64,000 nt of DNA from RBG-16-49-21 sp040768125. GTDB taxonomy: Bacteria > Spirochaetota > UBA4802 > UBA5550. The translations under genes and the position numbers were made by a program. The stretch covers positions 62,001 through 126,000 of the forward strand of contig JAXGNG010000007.1 in assembly GCA_040768125.1 (NCBI GenBank), given 5' to 3'. Positions 47,637-57,174 of the stretch are shown in pieces. Position 1 is the stretch's first letter; each line of letters begins with the position of its first letter. The notes under the pieces are model-generated. The model made no database searches. It was not told the origin of the DNA and saw nothing but the letters and a program-made list of their open reading frames with translations.

Positions 47637-49475
47637 TCATTCGCTTCCCAGGCCCGCCATCTCATCGTCAAACGCCGCTTCCTTTTCCTCGATCTCACTC
47701 ATGAGGGCATCGAGCTCGCCGTAGAGGGCGTCGATGCGCGCCCGGGCGGCGTGGCTCTCCTTGGAAAGACGCGCGATGGCCCCGCCCTCTCCCGAGCCCG
47801 ACAGGGCGATAATCTCTTCGTTGAGCTCTTCCAGGCGCTTTTCGCTTTCTTCGATGGATGATTCCACCTCGGCCATGCGCGCCTGCAGGGGGGCCACGGA
47901 CCGTGATTTCCTGGTGAGTATGTCGGCGCGCAGCCTACGCAACTCTTTTTTGCTCGCCCCGGGTCCGGGACCGCCAGGCCCCTGTCCTCCCTCATCTCTT
48001 TCATCCTCCCAGCCCACCCTGGCGAGAAAATCGCCGTAGGTCCCCTCGAAAACGGATATGCCGCCGCCCTGGAACACGACGAAGCGGTTCGCCAGGGTGT
48101 GGAGGAACATCTCGTTGTGCGTCACGATCAGCACGGCGCCGTCGAATTCATCGATCGCCGCAAGGAGGGCGTCGCTGGATTCCATGTCCAGGTGGTTGGT
48201 GGGCTCGTCCAGGAGGAGCAGGTTCGACTCCTGGGCCAGTATCTTTCCCAGGAGCACCCTGCTCTTTTCGCCGCCCGAGATCACCCCGATCCGCTTTAGC
48301 GCCATGTCCCCCTCGAACATCATGGCCCCGGCGATATCACGGGCGCGCTGGCGGTCGCAGCCGGACGCCATGATCTCCCCCTCGACTGAGTAGTCGGGGT
48401 TCAGCCGCGAGGTATTGGTCTGGGCGAAATACCCTGTTCGGGTCTCGCCGTGGTAATGAACGCGCCCGGACCGGGGGGAAAGCTCCCCGGCAAGGAGTCG
48501 CAGGAGCGTGGTCTTCCCCCTTCCGTTCTTGCCTATCACCGCGATCCGGTCATTTTTCGACACGGTGATGGAGAAGTCGCGGATCAGATCCTCGCCGCCG
48601 TAGGAAAACGAGAGGTTCTCGGCGCCCATTACGACCCGCGCCGGGAAGGGGCGCGAGGAAAAGGAGAAATCGAGGGTCTTGATCTTTTCAAGGCGATCGA
48701 GTTTCCGGCTCTTTTCCAGGGCCTTGATCCTTGACTGGACCATGCCCGCGAGCCTCGCCTTGGCCCTGAAGCGGCTGATGTAGAGCTCCACCTCCTTTCG
48801 CTTCTTCTCATCGTTCAGCCGCGTCTTCTCGTGGACCTCCTCCTCTTTCAATATCTGCTCGTAATACCCGTCGGTGTCGCCGCGGATCTTGCGTATTCTC
48901 TTCCGGTGGATGCCCATGGTGTGGGTGGTGACGCTGTTCATGAAGGAGCGGTCATGGGTGATCACCATGAGCTCGCCCTTCCACTGGCGGAGGAACTTCT
49001 CGAGCCAGCGTATGGAGACGATATCGAGGTAGTTCGTCGGCTCGTCAAGGAGCAGGAGATCGGGCGCCGAGACCAGTACCCGGGCCAGGCCCAGGCGCAC
49101 CTGGTACCCGCCGGAGAACTCGGAGGTGGAACGCGCCATTTCCTCCCTGGTGAACCCCAGGCCGGAGAGGATCTTCTCCGCCATCCACGTCTCTCCGTGC
49201 ATCTCCTCCGGGAGGCCCCTGCACGCCTCGGCGAGGACCGTGTCCTCGGTGAACAGCAGCTGCTGGGTCACGTAACCGATCCGGTAGCCCCGGGGGATCG
49301 CCACCTCCCCCGAATCGGCCGATTCCTCACCGATAACAATCCTGAAAAGCGTGGTCTTCCCGTGGCCGTTGCGGCCCACGAGTCCCACCCTCTCTTTAGG
49401 ATTGATGGTGAAGCTCACGCTATCGAAAAGAAGCTGGCTTCCGAATGACTTCGATAGATTATTGACTTTAATCAT
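47637..49475 (-). CDS. ABC-F family ATPase
   Basis: A 612-residue protein with two ABC domains and no membrane helices. Walker A sites are GLVGRNGHGKTTLFR and GKNGRGKTTLLRLLAGELSP; signature motifs are SGGYQVRLGLARVL and SGGEKSRVLLGKIL; Walker B sites LLLLDEPTNYLD and LLLLDEPTNHLD. The linker between domains is helical and Arg/Lys-rich. The C-terminus is a coiled coil (EVESSIEESEKRLEELNEEI). ABC-F proteins act on the ribosome. The exact subtype (Uup- or YbiT-like) is not set. It converges with PabC. Confidence 0.92.
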   Translation of the reverse strand: MIKVNNLSKSFGSQLLFDSVSFTINPKERVGLVGRNGHGKTTLFRIVIGEESADSGEVAIPRGYRIGYVTQQLLFTEDTVLAEACRGLPEEMHGETWMAEKILSGLGFTREEMARSTSEFSGGYQVRLGLARVLVSAPDLLLLDEPTNYLDIVSIRWLEKFLRQWKGELMVITHDRSFMNSVTTHTMGIHRKRIRKIRGDTDGYYEQILKEEEVHEKTRLNDEKKRKEVELYISRFRAKARLAGMVQSRIKALEKSRKLDRLEKIKTLDFSFSSRPFPARVVMGAENLSFSYGGEDLIRDFSITVSKNDRIAVIGKNGRGKTTLLRLLAGELSPRSGRVHYHGETRTGYFAQTNTSRLNPDYSVEGEIMASGCDRQRARDIAGAMMFEGDMALKRIGVISGGEKSRVLLGKILAQESNLLLLDEPTNHLDMESSDALLAAIDEFDGAVLIVTHNEMFLHTLANRFVVFQGGGISVFEGTYGDFLARVGWEDERDEGGQGPGGPGPGASKKELRRLRADILTRKSRSVAPLQARMAEVESSIEESEKRLEELNEEIIALSGSGEGGAIARLSKESHAARARIDALYGELDALMSEIEEKEAAFDDEMAGLGSE

Positions 49476-49645
49476 ATCACGTTATGCCCACCCGGCCCGG
49501 CAATGATAGGAATACGCCCCGGGATGACAATAGTTTTTCAGCCGGAATGATCCGCTCCGGGACCAAGAGCGGTCATGGTATCATATTTAATATGGAAGTT
49601 GCTCTGACACCGCTGGACATTTCCAGAAAAAAAAGTGAAAAAATA

Positions 49646-49674
49646 TTGACATTTATACCGACCGTCGGTATGTT
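49646..49674 (+). promoter_or_regulatory. TetR-gene promoter and palindromic operator, leaderless
   Basis: TTGACA (49646-49651), 17-bp spacer, TATGTT (49669-49674). The ATG at 49681 is 6 nt downstream, so the mRNA is predicted to be leaderless. The palindrome ATACCGACCGTCGGTAT (49655-49671) fills the spacer and overlaps the -10, an ideal site for TetR autorepression. Confidence 0.8.
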
Positions 49675-49680
49675 TATTAT

Positions 49681-50268
49681 ATGACAAGGAAAGAATCAAA
49701 AGAAAAGCGAATCAGTGATATCCTGGATGCCGCAATTCCTGAATTCGTTGAAAAGGGATACGAAGGGGCCTCCATGGACTCTATTGCGGCCCGGGCGGGC
49801 CTCACCAAGGGCGGACTCTACTACCATGTGAAAAGCAAGGACGACATCCTGGTCATGGCGAACGACCGGTTCATGGAGCCGATCATCAGGTTCATGGAGG
49901 AGGCAATGAACGCCGCCTCGGCCGTCGTTGGCCTCGCCGGCTATATACGGAACTACCTCACCTACTGGACCGGGCACCCGACGGAGCTCTCCTTCGTCTT
50001 TCTCACCATGACCAAGACGATATCGGATCCCGGCCTCCGTGGGCATTTCCGGGGCTACACTGGCCAGATGGCCTCGTTCTTCGAGGGGCTCTACCGGAAG
50101 GGGATTGAATCGGGAGAATTTCGTCCAATGGAGACCCGCGCCGCGGCCCTCTCCCTCATGGCGGCCCTTGACGGCATTGCCGGCTACCTGGTGGTGGATG
50201 ACGACCTCGATCTTGAGAACACGATCCGCGAATTATGCGAGACGTTTATAACCGTCAACAAGGAGTAA
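49681..50268 (+). CDS. TetR-family transcriptional regulator
   Basis: A 195-residue protein. The N-terminal HTH is EKRISDILDAAIPEFVEKGY followed by EGASMDSIAARAGLTKGGLY and YHVKSKDDIL, the standard TetR pattern; the rest is a helical ligand-binding domain (LSFVFLTMTKTISDPGLRGH). It probably represses itself and the ferredoxin-nitroreductase gene 4 bp downstream through the palindrome over the promoter. The predicted mRNA has no leader. The inducer is unknown. Confidence 0.92.
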   Translation: MTRKESKEKRISDILDAAIPEFVEKGYEGASMDSIAARAGLTKGGLYYHVKSKDDILVMANDRFMEPIIRFMEEAMNAASAVVGLAGYIRNYLTYWTGHPTELSFVFLTMTKTISDPGLRGHFRGYTGQMASFFEGLYRKGIESGEFRPMETRAAALSLMAALDGIAGYLVVDDDLDLENTIRELCETFITVNKE

Positions 50269-50272
50269 TACC

Positions 50273-51199
50273 ATGGAACGAAAACCGGGCACCACCATCA
50301 GGACCGGGTTCGGCGACGAGGCCGCGGTCCCCGTCATCGACATGACGCGCTGCACGAGGTGCGGCCTCTGCGTGAAAGTCTGCAAATCCTTCACCATCAT
50401 CGATGCCGGCGGCGCCCCCGTGGCGGTCCCGGGAAACGGCCTGGGGTGCATCGGGTGCGGCCACTGCATGATGGTCTGCCCGAAGGGCGCCATCACCGTC
50501 ACCGGGAGAAGGCTTGCACCGGACGACGCCTTCGCCCTGCCGCCGAAGGAGAAGCGCGCCACGCCCCAGGCCCTGGAGGCGCTCCTCCGCTCCAGGCGAA
50601 GCGTGAGGGAATTTTCGAAGAAGGACGTGGATACGGGCCTGATCGAAACAATCCTGGAGATGGCCTCCTCCGCTCCCATGGGCATTCCCCCCTCGGACGT
50701 CGGCGTGGTGGTGCTCCACGGCCGTGACCGGGTCCATGAATTCACCGGTGACATCATCAAGGTATTCGGGAAGTGGCAACGATTCTTCAATCCCGTGATG
50801 CTGACCTTCATGCGCCCCTTCATGAAAAAGGCCGACCTCGAAGTAATGCGGGATTTCATCCTGCCCATAACACAAGAAATGATCGAAAACCGGGAAAAGG
50901 GCGTTGACTACCTCTTCTACGGCGCCCCGGCGGCGCTGCTCTTCCACCAGTCCCCCTACGCGGACCCCGTGGACGGCCACATCGCCTGCACCTACGCGAT
51001 GATCGCCGCGGAGTCGCTCGGCCTGGGGACCTGCATGATAGGGACCGTATCCTTCGCGCTGGAGAGGGAAAAAGATCTGAAAAAGAAATGGAAAATTCCG
51101 GTTGAAAACAAGGTCGCCCTGGCGATGATCCTGGGTCACCCAGCCTTCCGGTTCCGGCAGGGGGTGCGGCGCCGCTTTGCCTCGGTTACCTATGCCTGA
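50273..51199 (+). CDS. Nitroreductase with N-terminal ferredoxin domain
   Basis: A 308-residue fusion. Residues ~20-75 hold two 4Fe-4S motifs (CTRCGLCVKVCKSF, and CIGCGHCMMVCPKG). The rest is an FMN nitroreductase-type domain (ALLRSRRSVREFSKKDVDTG, LEMASSAPMGIPPSDVGVVV, and TYAMIAAESLGLGTCMIGTV). It probably reduces nitro compounds, quinones or flavins with ferredoxin electrons. The start follows an AAGGAG. It is 4 bp after the TetR gene and is its likely target. Confidence 0.9.
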   Translation: MERKPGTTIRTGFGDEAAVPVIDMTRCTRCGLCVKVCKSFTIIDAGGAPVAVPGNGLGCIGCGHCMMVCPKGAITVTGRRLAPDDAFALPPKEKRATPQALEALLRSRRSVREFSKKDVDTGLIETILEMASSAPMGIPPSDVGVVVLHGRDRVHEFTGDIIKVFGKWQRFFNPVMLTFMRPFMKKADLEVMRDFILPITQEMIENREKGVDYLFYGAPAALLFHQSPYADPVDGHIACTYAMIAAESLGLGTCMIGTVSFALEREKDLKKKWKIPVENKVALAMILGHPAFRFRQGVRRRFASVTYA

Positions 51200-51235
51200 T
51201 ACCCGGGGGCGCCGGAGGCTTCTCGACCCGCCGCG

Positions 51236-52927
51236 TTAATTCCTCCGGCGGGTCACGGCCCTCTTCTGCCGCTCCTTTTCCCGGTTTGACCGCTCCACGA
51301 AGAGACGCTCACCGGAAAAGGGGTCTCGGCCCGTATAAAACATCACGGCAGACCAGGTGCACGGCAGAGGGGTGAATACCTGCACCTGCTCCGGGACGAT
51401 GTGGAGCTCCCGGGAGACGAACCGGCCGAGTTCCGTCATGTCGCCGAGGGTGCATCCCGGGTGGGCGGCGATGAAGTAGTAGGTGAGAAATTGCTTCTTC
51501 CGCGCCGTGCGGTTGAGGCGCGTGAAGAGGTCCCTGAAGGCGAGGAGGCTCTCGGCGTAGGGTTTCCCCATCAGGTCCAGCACCCGGTCCACGCAGTGCT
51601 CGGGGGCGACCTTCAGCTGTCCCGAGACATGGTGGCGCACGACCTCGTCCAGGTATTCCTCCCCGGCATCGCGGTCGGCCATCACCAGGTCGTGGCGTAT
51701 TCCCGAGGCGATGAAGGCTTTCCTGACACCCGGTATCTTCCGGATCTTTTTGAGGAGGCTGATCTGGCTCCTGTGGGACACCGCCAGGTTCCGGCAGACA
51801 TGGGGGGTGAGGCACCGCCGGTCCTCGCAGGTCCCCTTCCCCGCCATGCGCCGGCAGAGCATGCCGTACATGTTCGCCGTGGGCCCGCCGATGTCTGAGA
51901 TGATTCCCCTGAAGCGCCTGTCCTTTGTGAATCCTCTCGCTTCGGCGAGGATCGACGCCTCGCTCCGGGACACCACGGCGCTGCCCTGGTGCGTCGCGAT
52001 TGAGCAGAAGGCGCAGCCGCCGAAGCACCCCCGGTGCGTGGCGATGGAAAAGCGCACGGTGTCGAGGGCCCGCACCTCCCCCCCTTTTTTACAGAGGGGG
52101 TGCGCGTCGCGCTCGAAGCCCAGGCCGTGGACATGGTCGAGCTCTTCGGAGGAGAGGGGCGCCGCCGGGGGATTATGCACGAGGTAGCGGTTCCCATGCC
52201 TCTGGGCCATGCCCGCGCCACGGGCCGGGTCGGCATTTGTGAAGAAGATGCGGTTCATTTCGATGAACTCGCCCTTGTCCGCGGACACGCGCTCAAACGA
52301 TGGAAGCTCGATAAAGGATCCCGGCTTCTCCTGCGCGATATAACATGTTCCCCGAATGCCGCGGAAGTCCTTTCCGCCCCGGAGGCGCTCCGCCAGATCG
52401 AGGACGGCGCGCTCCCCCATGCCGTAGACCAGGATATCGGCCTTCGCGTCGAAGAGGATCGAACGGCGGATCGCGTCGTCCCAGTAATCGTAGTGCGCCA
52501 CGCGGCGCTGGCTCGCCTCGATTCCCCCCAGGACGATGGGCACGGTGTCCTTGAAATGCCTGCGGATCAGGTTCGCGTAGGCGATCACGGCCCTGTCGGG
52601 CCGCCGCGTGTTGCGCCCCCCGGGGGTCAGGTCGTCCCGCATCCGCCGCTTCCCCGCGGCCGTGTAATTGGCCACCATGGAATCCACGGATCCGGAGCTC
52701 ACCCCCCAGAAAAGGAGGGGCTCGCCGAAACAGGCGATGTCCCTGTCGTCCCTCATGTCGGGCTGTGCGATGATGCCGACACGATAACCCGCGTCCATGA
52801 GGACCCGGCCGATGACCGCGGTTCCCATGAAGGGTGAGTCGACGTAGGCGTCGCCCGAAACAAGGACGACGTCGCACCGTTCCCATCCTAGGGATTCCGC
52901 TTCCTGCCATGTGGCGGGTATGAACAT
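51236..52927 (-). CDS. YgiQ-family radical SAM protein
   Basis: A 563-residue protein of the YgiQ (UPF0313) type. The N-terminal half resembles the B12-binding-like segment (CDVVLVSGDAYVDSPFMGTA, VIGRVLMDAGYRVGIIAQPD). The radical SAM motif in THRGCFGGCAFCSIATHQGS gives CxxxCxxC. Late motifs include QLKVAPEHCVDRVLDLMGKP and AHPGCTLGDMTELGRFV. The reaction is unknown. The start at 52927 is chosen because conserved sequence begins there; the longer frame from 53056 overlaps the enoyl-CoA hydratase gene. Confidence 0.88.
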   Translation of the reverse strand: MFIPATWQEAESLGWERCDVVLVSGDAYVDSPFMGTAVIGRVLMDAGYRVGIIAQPDMRDDRDIACFGEPLLFWGVSSGSVDSMVANYTAAGKRRMRDDLTPGGRNTRRPDRAVIAYANLIRRHFKDTVPIVLGGIEASQRRVAHYDYWDDAIRRSILFDAKADILVYGMGERAVLDLAERLRGGKDFRGIRGTCYIAQEKPGSFIELPSFERVSADKGEFIEMNRIFFTNADPARGAGMAQRHGNRYLVHNPPAAPLSSEELDHVHGLGFERDAHPLCKKGGEVRALDTVRFSIATHRGCFGGCAFCSIATHQGSAVVSRSEASILAEARGFTKDRRFRGIISDIGGPTANMYGMLCRRMAGKGTCEDRRCLTPHVCRNLAVSHRSQISLLKKIRKIPGVRKAFIASGIRHDLVMADRDAGEEYLDEVVRHHVSGQLKVAPEHCVDRVLDLMGKPYAESLLAFRDLFTRLNRTARKKQFLTYYFIAAHPGCTLGDMTELGRFVSRELHIVPEQVQVFTPLPCTWSAVMFYTGRDPFSGERLFVERSNREKERQKRAVTRRRN

Positions 52928-52989
52928 GGGGCGGTCCACCTCGCGGTTCGTGATCAGCGTCCCCGCACTATCGGGGACACCCGGGGATC

Positions 52990-53808
52990 TCAGCTTTCCG
53001 GATCGGGGAATTCCGGGTCCTTCCCGTCGAGAAACGCGGTGATCCCGTGAAGGCACTCTCCCGACGCGAGAAGGTCCGCCGCCACCATGGTCTCGAACTC
53101 GAGGGCCTCCCCTGGGGCGAGGCCCGAGGCGCGGCGGATGACGGCCAGGGCCGACCTGACCGCCCGGGGCCCGTTCGCGGTGATCATCCGGGCCATGGCA
53201 AGGGATTCATCCAGGGACTTCCCCGGTGCGCTTACCCGGTTCACGAGGCCGATACGAAGGGCCTCATCGGCCTCCACCTTCCGGGCGGTGAGTATGAGAT
53301 CGGCGGCCCGCGAGCCGCCCAGGAGGCGCGCCAGGGCCACGCCGCCCCCCCAGTCGGGCATCAATCCCAGGCGCACCTCGGAGAAGCAGAACCTGGCGCC
53401 GGGATCCATGACCCGGAGGTCGCACCGCACCGCCAGTTCCGCGCCGCCGCCGTAGGCGAGCCCGTTGACCGCCGCGATGACCGGCACGGGAAGGGTGGCG
53501 AGCCCGTCGACCACGCCGCGGATATACCGGAGGAGGTCCTCCGCGCCGGAGCGGCTCTTCGCCTGTATCGCCTTCGCCATGCGCTCCACCTGGGGGTTGC
53601 CGGGGCTCACGTCAAAACCCGCGCAGAACGCCGCTTCGCCTGCCCCGGTGACGACCAGGGCGCGGGGGAGATCGGCCCTGAGGCGGGCCACCGCGTTCTC
53701 GAGGCCCTTCCACATGGCCTCGTCGAAAGCGTTCCGCTTCTCCTCCCTGTCAAGGGTCATGACGGCGATACGGTCACGGTACTCGAGGCGCACGGCGGGT
53801 TCAGTCAT
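52990..53808 (-). CDS. Enoyl-CoA hydratase/isomerase family protein
   Basis: A 272-residue crotonase-fold protein. It starts MTEPAVRLEYRDRIAVMTLD, with EEKRNAFDEAMWKG, VVTGAGEAAFCAGFDVS (oxyanion-hole strand), PVIAAVNGLAYGGGAELAVR (second oxyanion glycine-rich motif), and LMPDWGGGVALARLLGGSRA. Catalytic Glu positions are not clearly placed; the usual Glu next to AGAD is replaced by FDV. It could be a hydratase, isomerase or a non-hydratase member. It lies between YgiQ and a nitroreductase gene on the same strand. Confidence 0.88.
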   Translation of the reverse strand: MTEPAVRLEYRDRIAVMTLDREEKRNAFDEAMWKGLENAVARLRADLPRALVVTGAGEAAFCAGFDVSPGNPQVERMAKAIQAKSRSGAEDLLRYIRGVVDGLATLPVPVIAAVNGLAYGGGAELAVRCDLRVMDPGARFCFSEVRLGLMPDWGGGVALARLLGGSRAADLILTARKVEADEALRIGLVNRVSAPGKSLDESLAMARMITANGPRAVRSALAVIRRASGLAPGEALEFETMVAADLLASGECLHGITAFLDGKDPEFPDPES

Positions 53809-53826
53809 GGCGTACTCCCGTCGCGG

Positions 53827-54387
53827 TCACGGCAGGGGGCTTCCGCCGAAGCGCTCAGTGCGGGCGATCTCCTCCAGGGCCTTCCTGGGGGGACCCGCCT
53901 TGTCCGGCACCGCCGGCTTTCCCAGTGGAATCGCCGCCACGGCAACGACCCCCCCGGGAAGATCGAGGAGCCGCGCGCAGGCGTCATGGTCCATGGAGCC
54001 GACAATCACGGTCCCCAGGCCAAGATCGTGGGCCCTGAGGCAGAGGTTCTGGACCGCCAGGCCGAGGTCGAACATGAACCACTCCGAGAACGCCGTCTCC
54101 TTCGCCCCCTTCATTGAGCCGGATACCCCTGTCCTGGCGCAGGCGACGATGACGACGCTCGCCGCGAGGGTGCACTTCGTGGCGGGGTTGTTCTCCGTGT
54201 AGGTCGCCGCGATGTCGCGGATCATGGCTGCGTCGCGGACCACGACGAACTCCCATGCCTGGGTATTGGCCCAGGAAGGGGCCCACCGCGCGGCATCGAG
54301 GAGCTCCCGCACCTCGCCGTCGGTCACCCGGTAATCGGTGAATTTCCGTACGCTCCGTCGTTTCAGGATCGCTTCTTTCAGCTCCAT
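53827..54387 (-). CDS. Nitroreductase-family FMN oxidoreductase
   Basis: A 186-residue enzyme. It starts MELKEAILKRRSVRKFTDYR, then ELLDAARWAPSWANTQAWEF, typical of FMN-binding nitroreductases, with FDLGLAVQNLCLRAHDLGLG near the C-terminus and an IPLGKPAVPD stretch. ATG 54387 has GGGAGG upstream; the frame from 54459 is longer but has no SD. It could reduce nitroaromatics, quinones or flavins. It is upstream of the enoyl-CoA hydratase gene, 18 bp apart, and probably in one operon with it. Confidence 0.88.
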   Translation of the reverse strand: MELKEAILKRRSVRKFTDYRVTDGEVRELLDAARWAPSWANTQAWEFVVVRDAAMIRDIAATYTENNPATKCTLAASVVIVACARTGVSGSMKGAKETAFSEWFMFDLGLAVQNLCLRAHDLGLGTVIVGSMDHDACARLLDLPGGVVAVAAIPLGKPAVPDKAGPPRKALEEIARTERFGGSPLP

Positions 54388-54601
54388 CTTCTCATTCCTC
54401 CCTTCTCGGATCCGTCCCCGCTGCCCGGGGGCGGAGGTGCATCTAGTATGGCCCGGCATGAATTAAATGCAATACATTTTTCCGGGAGCCAGGTACCATC
54501 GGGCGTGACGCGCGCTTCACCGGCGGGCCCTGCGCCGTGGAGGGACCGGGCCGCGGGGAAAAAACTGCTTGCCTTCGGCCACTGCCGGTTATCCTTGATC
54601 C

Positions 54602-55786
54602 ATGAAAAAATACGGCCGGACATTCTACAGTCTCGCCCTGGCGAATTTCCTTTTCTTCCTGGGAAACTCGCTCTTCATCCTGCTGCCCCTTTTCCTCAAG
54701 GACCTCGGCGCGTCGGAATCAACCATCGGCATCATGAACAACATCGACAAGGTCGTCGCCATCTTCGCCGCGGTATTCATCGGCGGCCTGATGTCGGGGA
54801 GGGACCGCGTCCGCCTTCTCCGGCTGGGCTACATGATCCTGGTCGCCGTCTTCGCGTCCTATCTTCTCATCTCGTCCCTCACCTGGCTTATTCTCCTGAT
54901 ACGCATCCTCCACGGCATCGGGTTTTCCCTTGCCATGATCCTGGGGACCACCATCATATTCGACATCGTGTCACCGGAGGACGCGGCCGAGGCGATCGGC
55001 ATCTACGGCGTCACCGGGGCCCTCAGCAACGCCCTGAGCCCCTTCGCGGGAGAGATGCTCCTCTCCCTGGGGTATTCCCATTCCCTGCTGTTCATCATTT
55101 CCGTGATTCTCGTGACGGGGAGCCTCATGATCACCTACCTTATGCCCCGCCTGCCCTCCGGGGAGCCGGAAAACGGCGGCGAGGAACAGCGCGGTTCCCT
55201 GGGGCTCCTGCGAAATCCCCGCTTTGCCCTCCTGGCCCTGGTCACGGTGATATTCGCCGGGGGCTTCGGCGTGATTATCACCTACCTGCCCAATTTCATA
55301 CGCACGACCACGGAGATGAAGTTCTCATACTTCTTCCTCATATATATCGCCGTCCTGATCTGCATACGCTTCTTTTTCATCGGAAAGATCGGCCGCGTCA
55401 GGAGCTCGTCCCTCCTCATGGCGGCCTTTTCCACCGGGTCGGTGCTCTTCCTTCTTATGAATATCCTCCGCTCCTATACGGTGCTCGCTGTCGTGGGGGT
55501 GCTGTACGGCTTCACCCACGGGATCCTCTACCCCCTCCTGAATTCCACGATGGTGCGCATCGTGAGCCGCGCGGACCGCGGCAGGGCGAACGCCATCTTC
55601 ACGGCGTGCTTCAACGGCGGGATGATGAGCCTCGCCCTCTCCCTCGGTTTCCTGATAGACCGGACGGGCACCTACCTGGCCGCCTTCAACGCGGCGGGCG
55701 CCATGTACCTCGCGGCCATACTGATGCTGGTGGTGTTCAGGGCACGGGGACCCCGCGGCGCCGGGGCGGATGACGCCGCCCCCTGA
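54602..55786 (+). CDS. MFS transporter
   Basis: A 394-residue protein with about twelve hydrophobic helices (for example LALANFLFFLGNSLFILLPL, VAIFAAVFIGGLMSG, LILLIRILHGIGFSLAMILG). The central loop (PRLPSGEPENGGEEQRGSLG) divides two six-helix halves, and RILHGIGFSLA is a typical MFS helix-4 pattern. The substrate is unknown. It stands alone between the nitroreductase (divergent) and the chorismate-synthase-like gene (convergent). No clear SD precedes ATG 54602. Confidence 0.88.
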   Translation: MKKYGRTFYSLALANFLFFLGNSLFILLPLFLKDLGASESTIGIMNNIDKVVAIFAAVFIGGLMSGRDRVRLLRLGYMILVAVFASYLLISSLTWLILLIRILHGIGFSLAMILGTTIIFDIVSPEDAAEAIGIYGVTGALSNALSPFAGEMLLSLGYSHSLLFIISVILVTGSLMITYLMPRLPSGEPENGGEEQRGSLGLLRNPRFALLALVTVIFAGGFGVIITYLPNFIRTTTEMKFSYFFLIYIAVLICIRFFFIGKIGRVRSSSLLMAAFSTGSVLFLLMNILRSYTVLAVVGVLYGFTHGILYPLLNSTMVRIVSRADRGRANAIFTACFNGGMMSLALSLGFLIDRTGTYLAAFNAAGAMYLAAILMLVVFRARGPRGAGADDAAP

Positions 55787-55812
55787 CCGCATGCCGGGGA
55801 CCCCATGGGGGC

Positions 55813-57144
55813 TCAGCCCCCGTAGGGTTTTCGCATCTCCTGGTAGGCGAGGTTCGAAATATACTGGTCGAGGACCACCATGGCGGTGAAGGCCTCGGCA
55901 ACGGGCCACACCCGCGATACGATGGTGGGGTCGCGGCGGGTGATGGCGGAAAGTTTCTGGTCGGTCAGGGACACCTTGTCGATGGTCGTCTGGTCCTTCG
56001 CGATCGTGGGGGTGGGCTTGATGGCGAGCCGCGCCACGACGTCCTGCCCCGTGGTGAGGCCACCGGTGATGCCGCCGGCGTTGTTGCCGGAAAAGGCCAC
56101 CTTCCCCTCCCTCATGAACATCTGGTCGTTGCTCTGACTCCCGGTCATGTCCTTGACCTTCATGCCGGCGCCCACCTCCACGGCCTTGACCGTGCCGATG
56201 CTCATCATCCTGCCGAGCTCCCCGTCGAGCTTGCTGAAGACCGGCTCGCCTACCCCGGCGGGAAGTCCGCGGACCACCACCTCGACCAGGCCGCCGGAGG
56301 AATCCCCCTCCTCGCAGATCGCCATGATCCGGTCGTACATTTCCCTGGCGGCATCCGGGTGGGGGCAGTTGAGGACCGGGTGGGCACCCATGGCAACGAG
56401 TTCCTCCACCTCTTTCTCATCAAAGGGCTTCCGCTTGATGTCGGGCACCATCCGCTCTATCTCCGCCAGGACCGCCATCTTCTCGAGCATCCGCATGCCG
56501 GTCCTGATGCGCCCCTCGCCGTACACGAGATTGTAGACGGGATCATGGCGGGCCCTGAACTCCTTGAAGACGTTCACGCGGTCCCTGACGGTATCGTAAT
56601 CCATGTCGGGCATGGCGACTCCCGCCGCTTCCTTCACGTAGGAAAATATTTCAACGCCCCTGTCTTTCAGTACGCGCCGCGCCACGGCGCCGGCGGCAAC
56701 GATGGTCGAGGTGTAGCGTCCGCTGAAGATACCCGCACCGATGGCGTCGTCGAAAGAACCGTATTTCAGGTACGAGGCGTAGGAGGCGTGCCCGGGGCGC
56801 GGCGTCCGGTTGGTGCGCTGATAGGCGTCCACGTGCTCGAAATGCCGGTCCAGGTTCGGGATGAGGATCGTGAGGGGCGTCCCGTTGGTATGGCCCTCGT
56901 TCTCGAAACCGGGCATGGTGTCCGCCGAGTTCACCCCGGTGACGATAACGGGAATATCCGGCTCGCGGCGCGGTGACGAAAGCTCCCCCTGGCCCGGTTT
57001 GCGCTGGAGAAGCTCGAAGTATATCTCCCGCTCATCGATGAGAATTCCCGAGGGAACCCCCTGGATATGGCTTATGAGCCCCTCCTGGTAGGAACCGCCC
57101 CCAACCGTCACCCTGAAGAGGGTGCCGTAACTGCAACCGATCAT
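55813..57144 (-). CDS. Divergent chorismate synthase-like protein
   Basis: A 443-residue homolog of AroC (usual length ~360). Matching parts: YGTLFRVTVGGGS at the start, QGVPSGILIDE, RTPRPGHASYASYLKYGSFD, VVRGLPAGVGEPVFSKLDGE, SGNNAGGITGGLTTGQDVVA, RRDPTIVSRVWPVAEAFTAM. Two changes stand out. The near-universal GESHG motif with its catalytic His reads GGSYQEG, and the R-x-T/SSARET-type FMN loop reads SGRYTST. There is also an insertion of ~60-80 residues in the middle. It may be a paralog with changed activity. Genes of the shikimate pathway are not near. The start at 57144 fits the family N-terminus. Confidence 0.8.
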   Translation of the reverse strand: MIGCSYGTLFRVTVGGGSYQEGLISHIQGVPSGILIDEREIYFELLQRKPGQGELSSPRREPDIPVIVTGVNSADTMPGFENEGHTNGTPLTILIPNLDRHFEHVDAYQRTNRTPRPGHASYASYLKYGSFDDAIGAGIFSGRYTSTIVAAGAVARRVLKDRGVEIFSYVKEAAGVAMPDMDYDTVRDRVNVFKEFRARHDPVYNLVYGEGRIRTGMRMLEKMAVLAEIERMVPDIKRKPFDEKEVEELVAMGAHPVLNCPHPDAAREMYDRIMAICEEGDSSGGLVEVVVRGLPAGVGEPVFSKLDGELGRMMSIGTVKAVEVGAGMKVKDMTGSQSNDQMFMREGKVAFSGNNAGGITGGLTTGQDVVARLAIKPTPTIAKDQTTIDKVSLTDQKLSAITRRDPTIVSRVWPVAEAFTAMVVLDQYISNLAYQEMRKPYGG

Positions 57145-57174
57145 CGTGTACCTCTCATTTATTTACTTTTTCAG

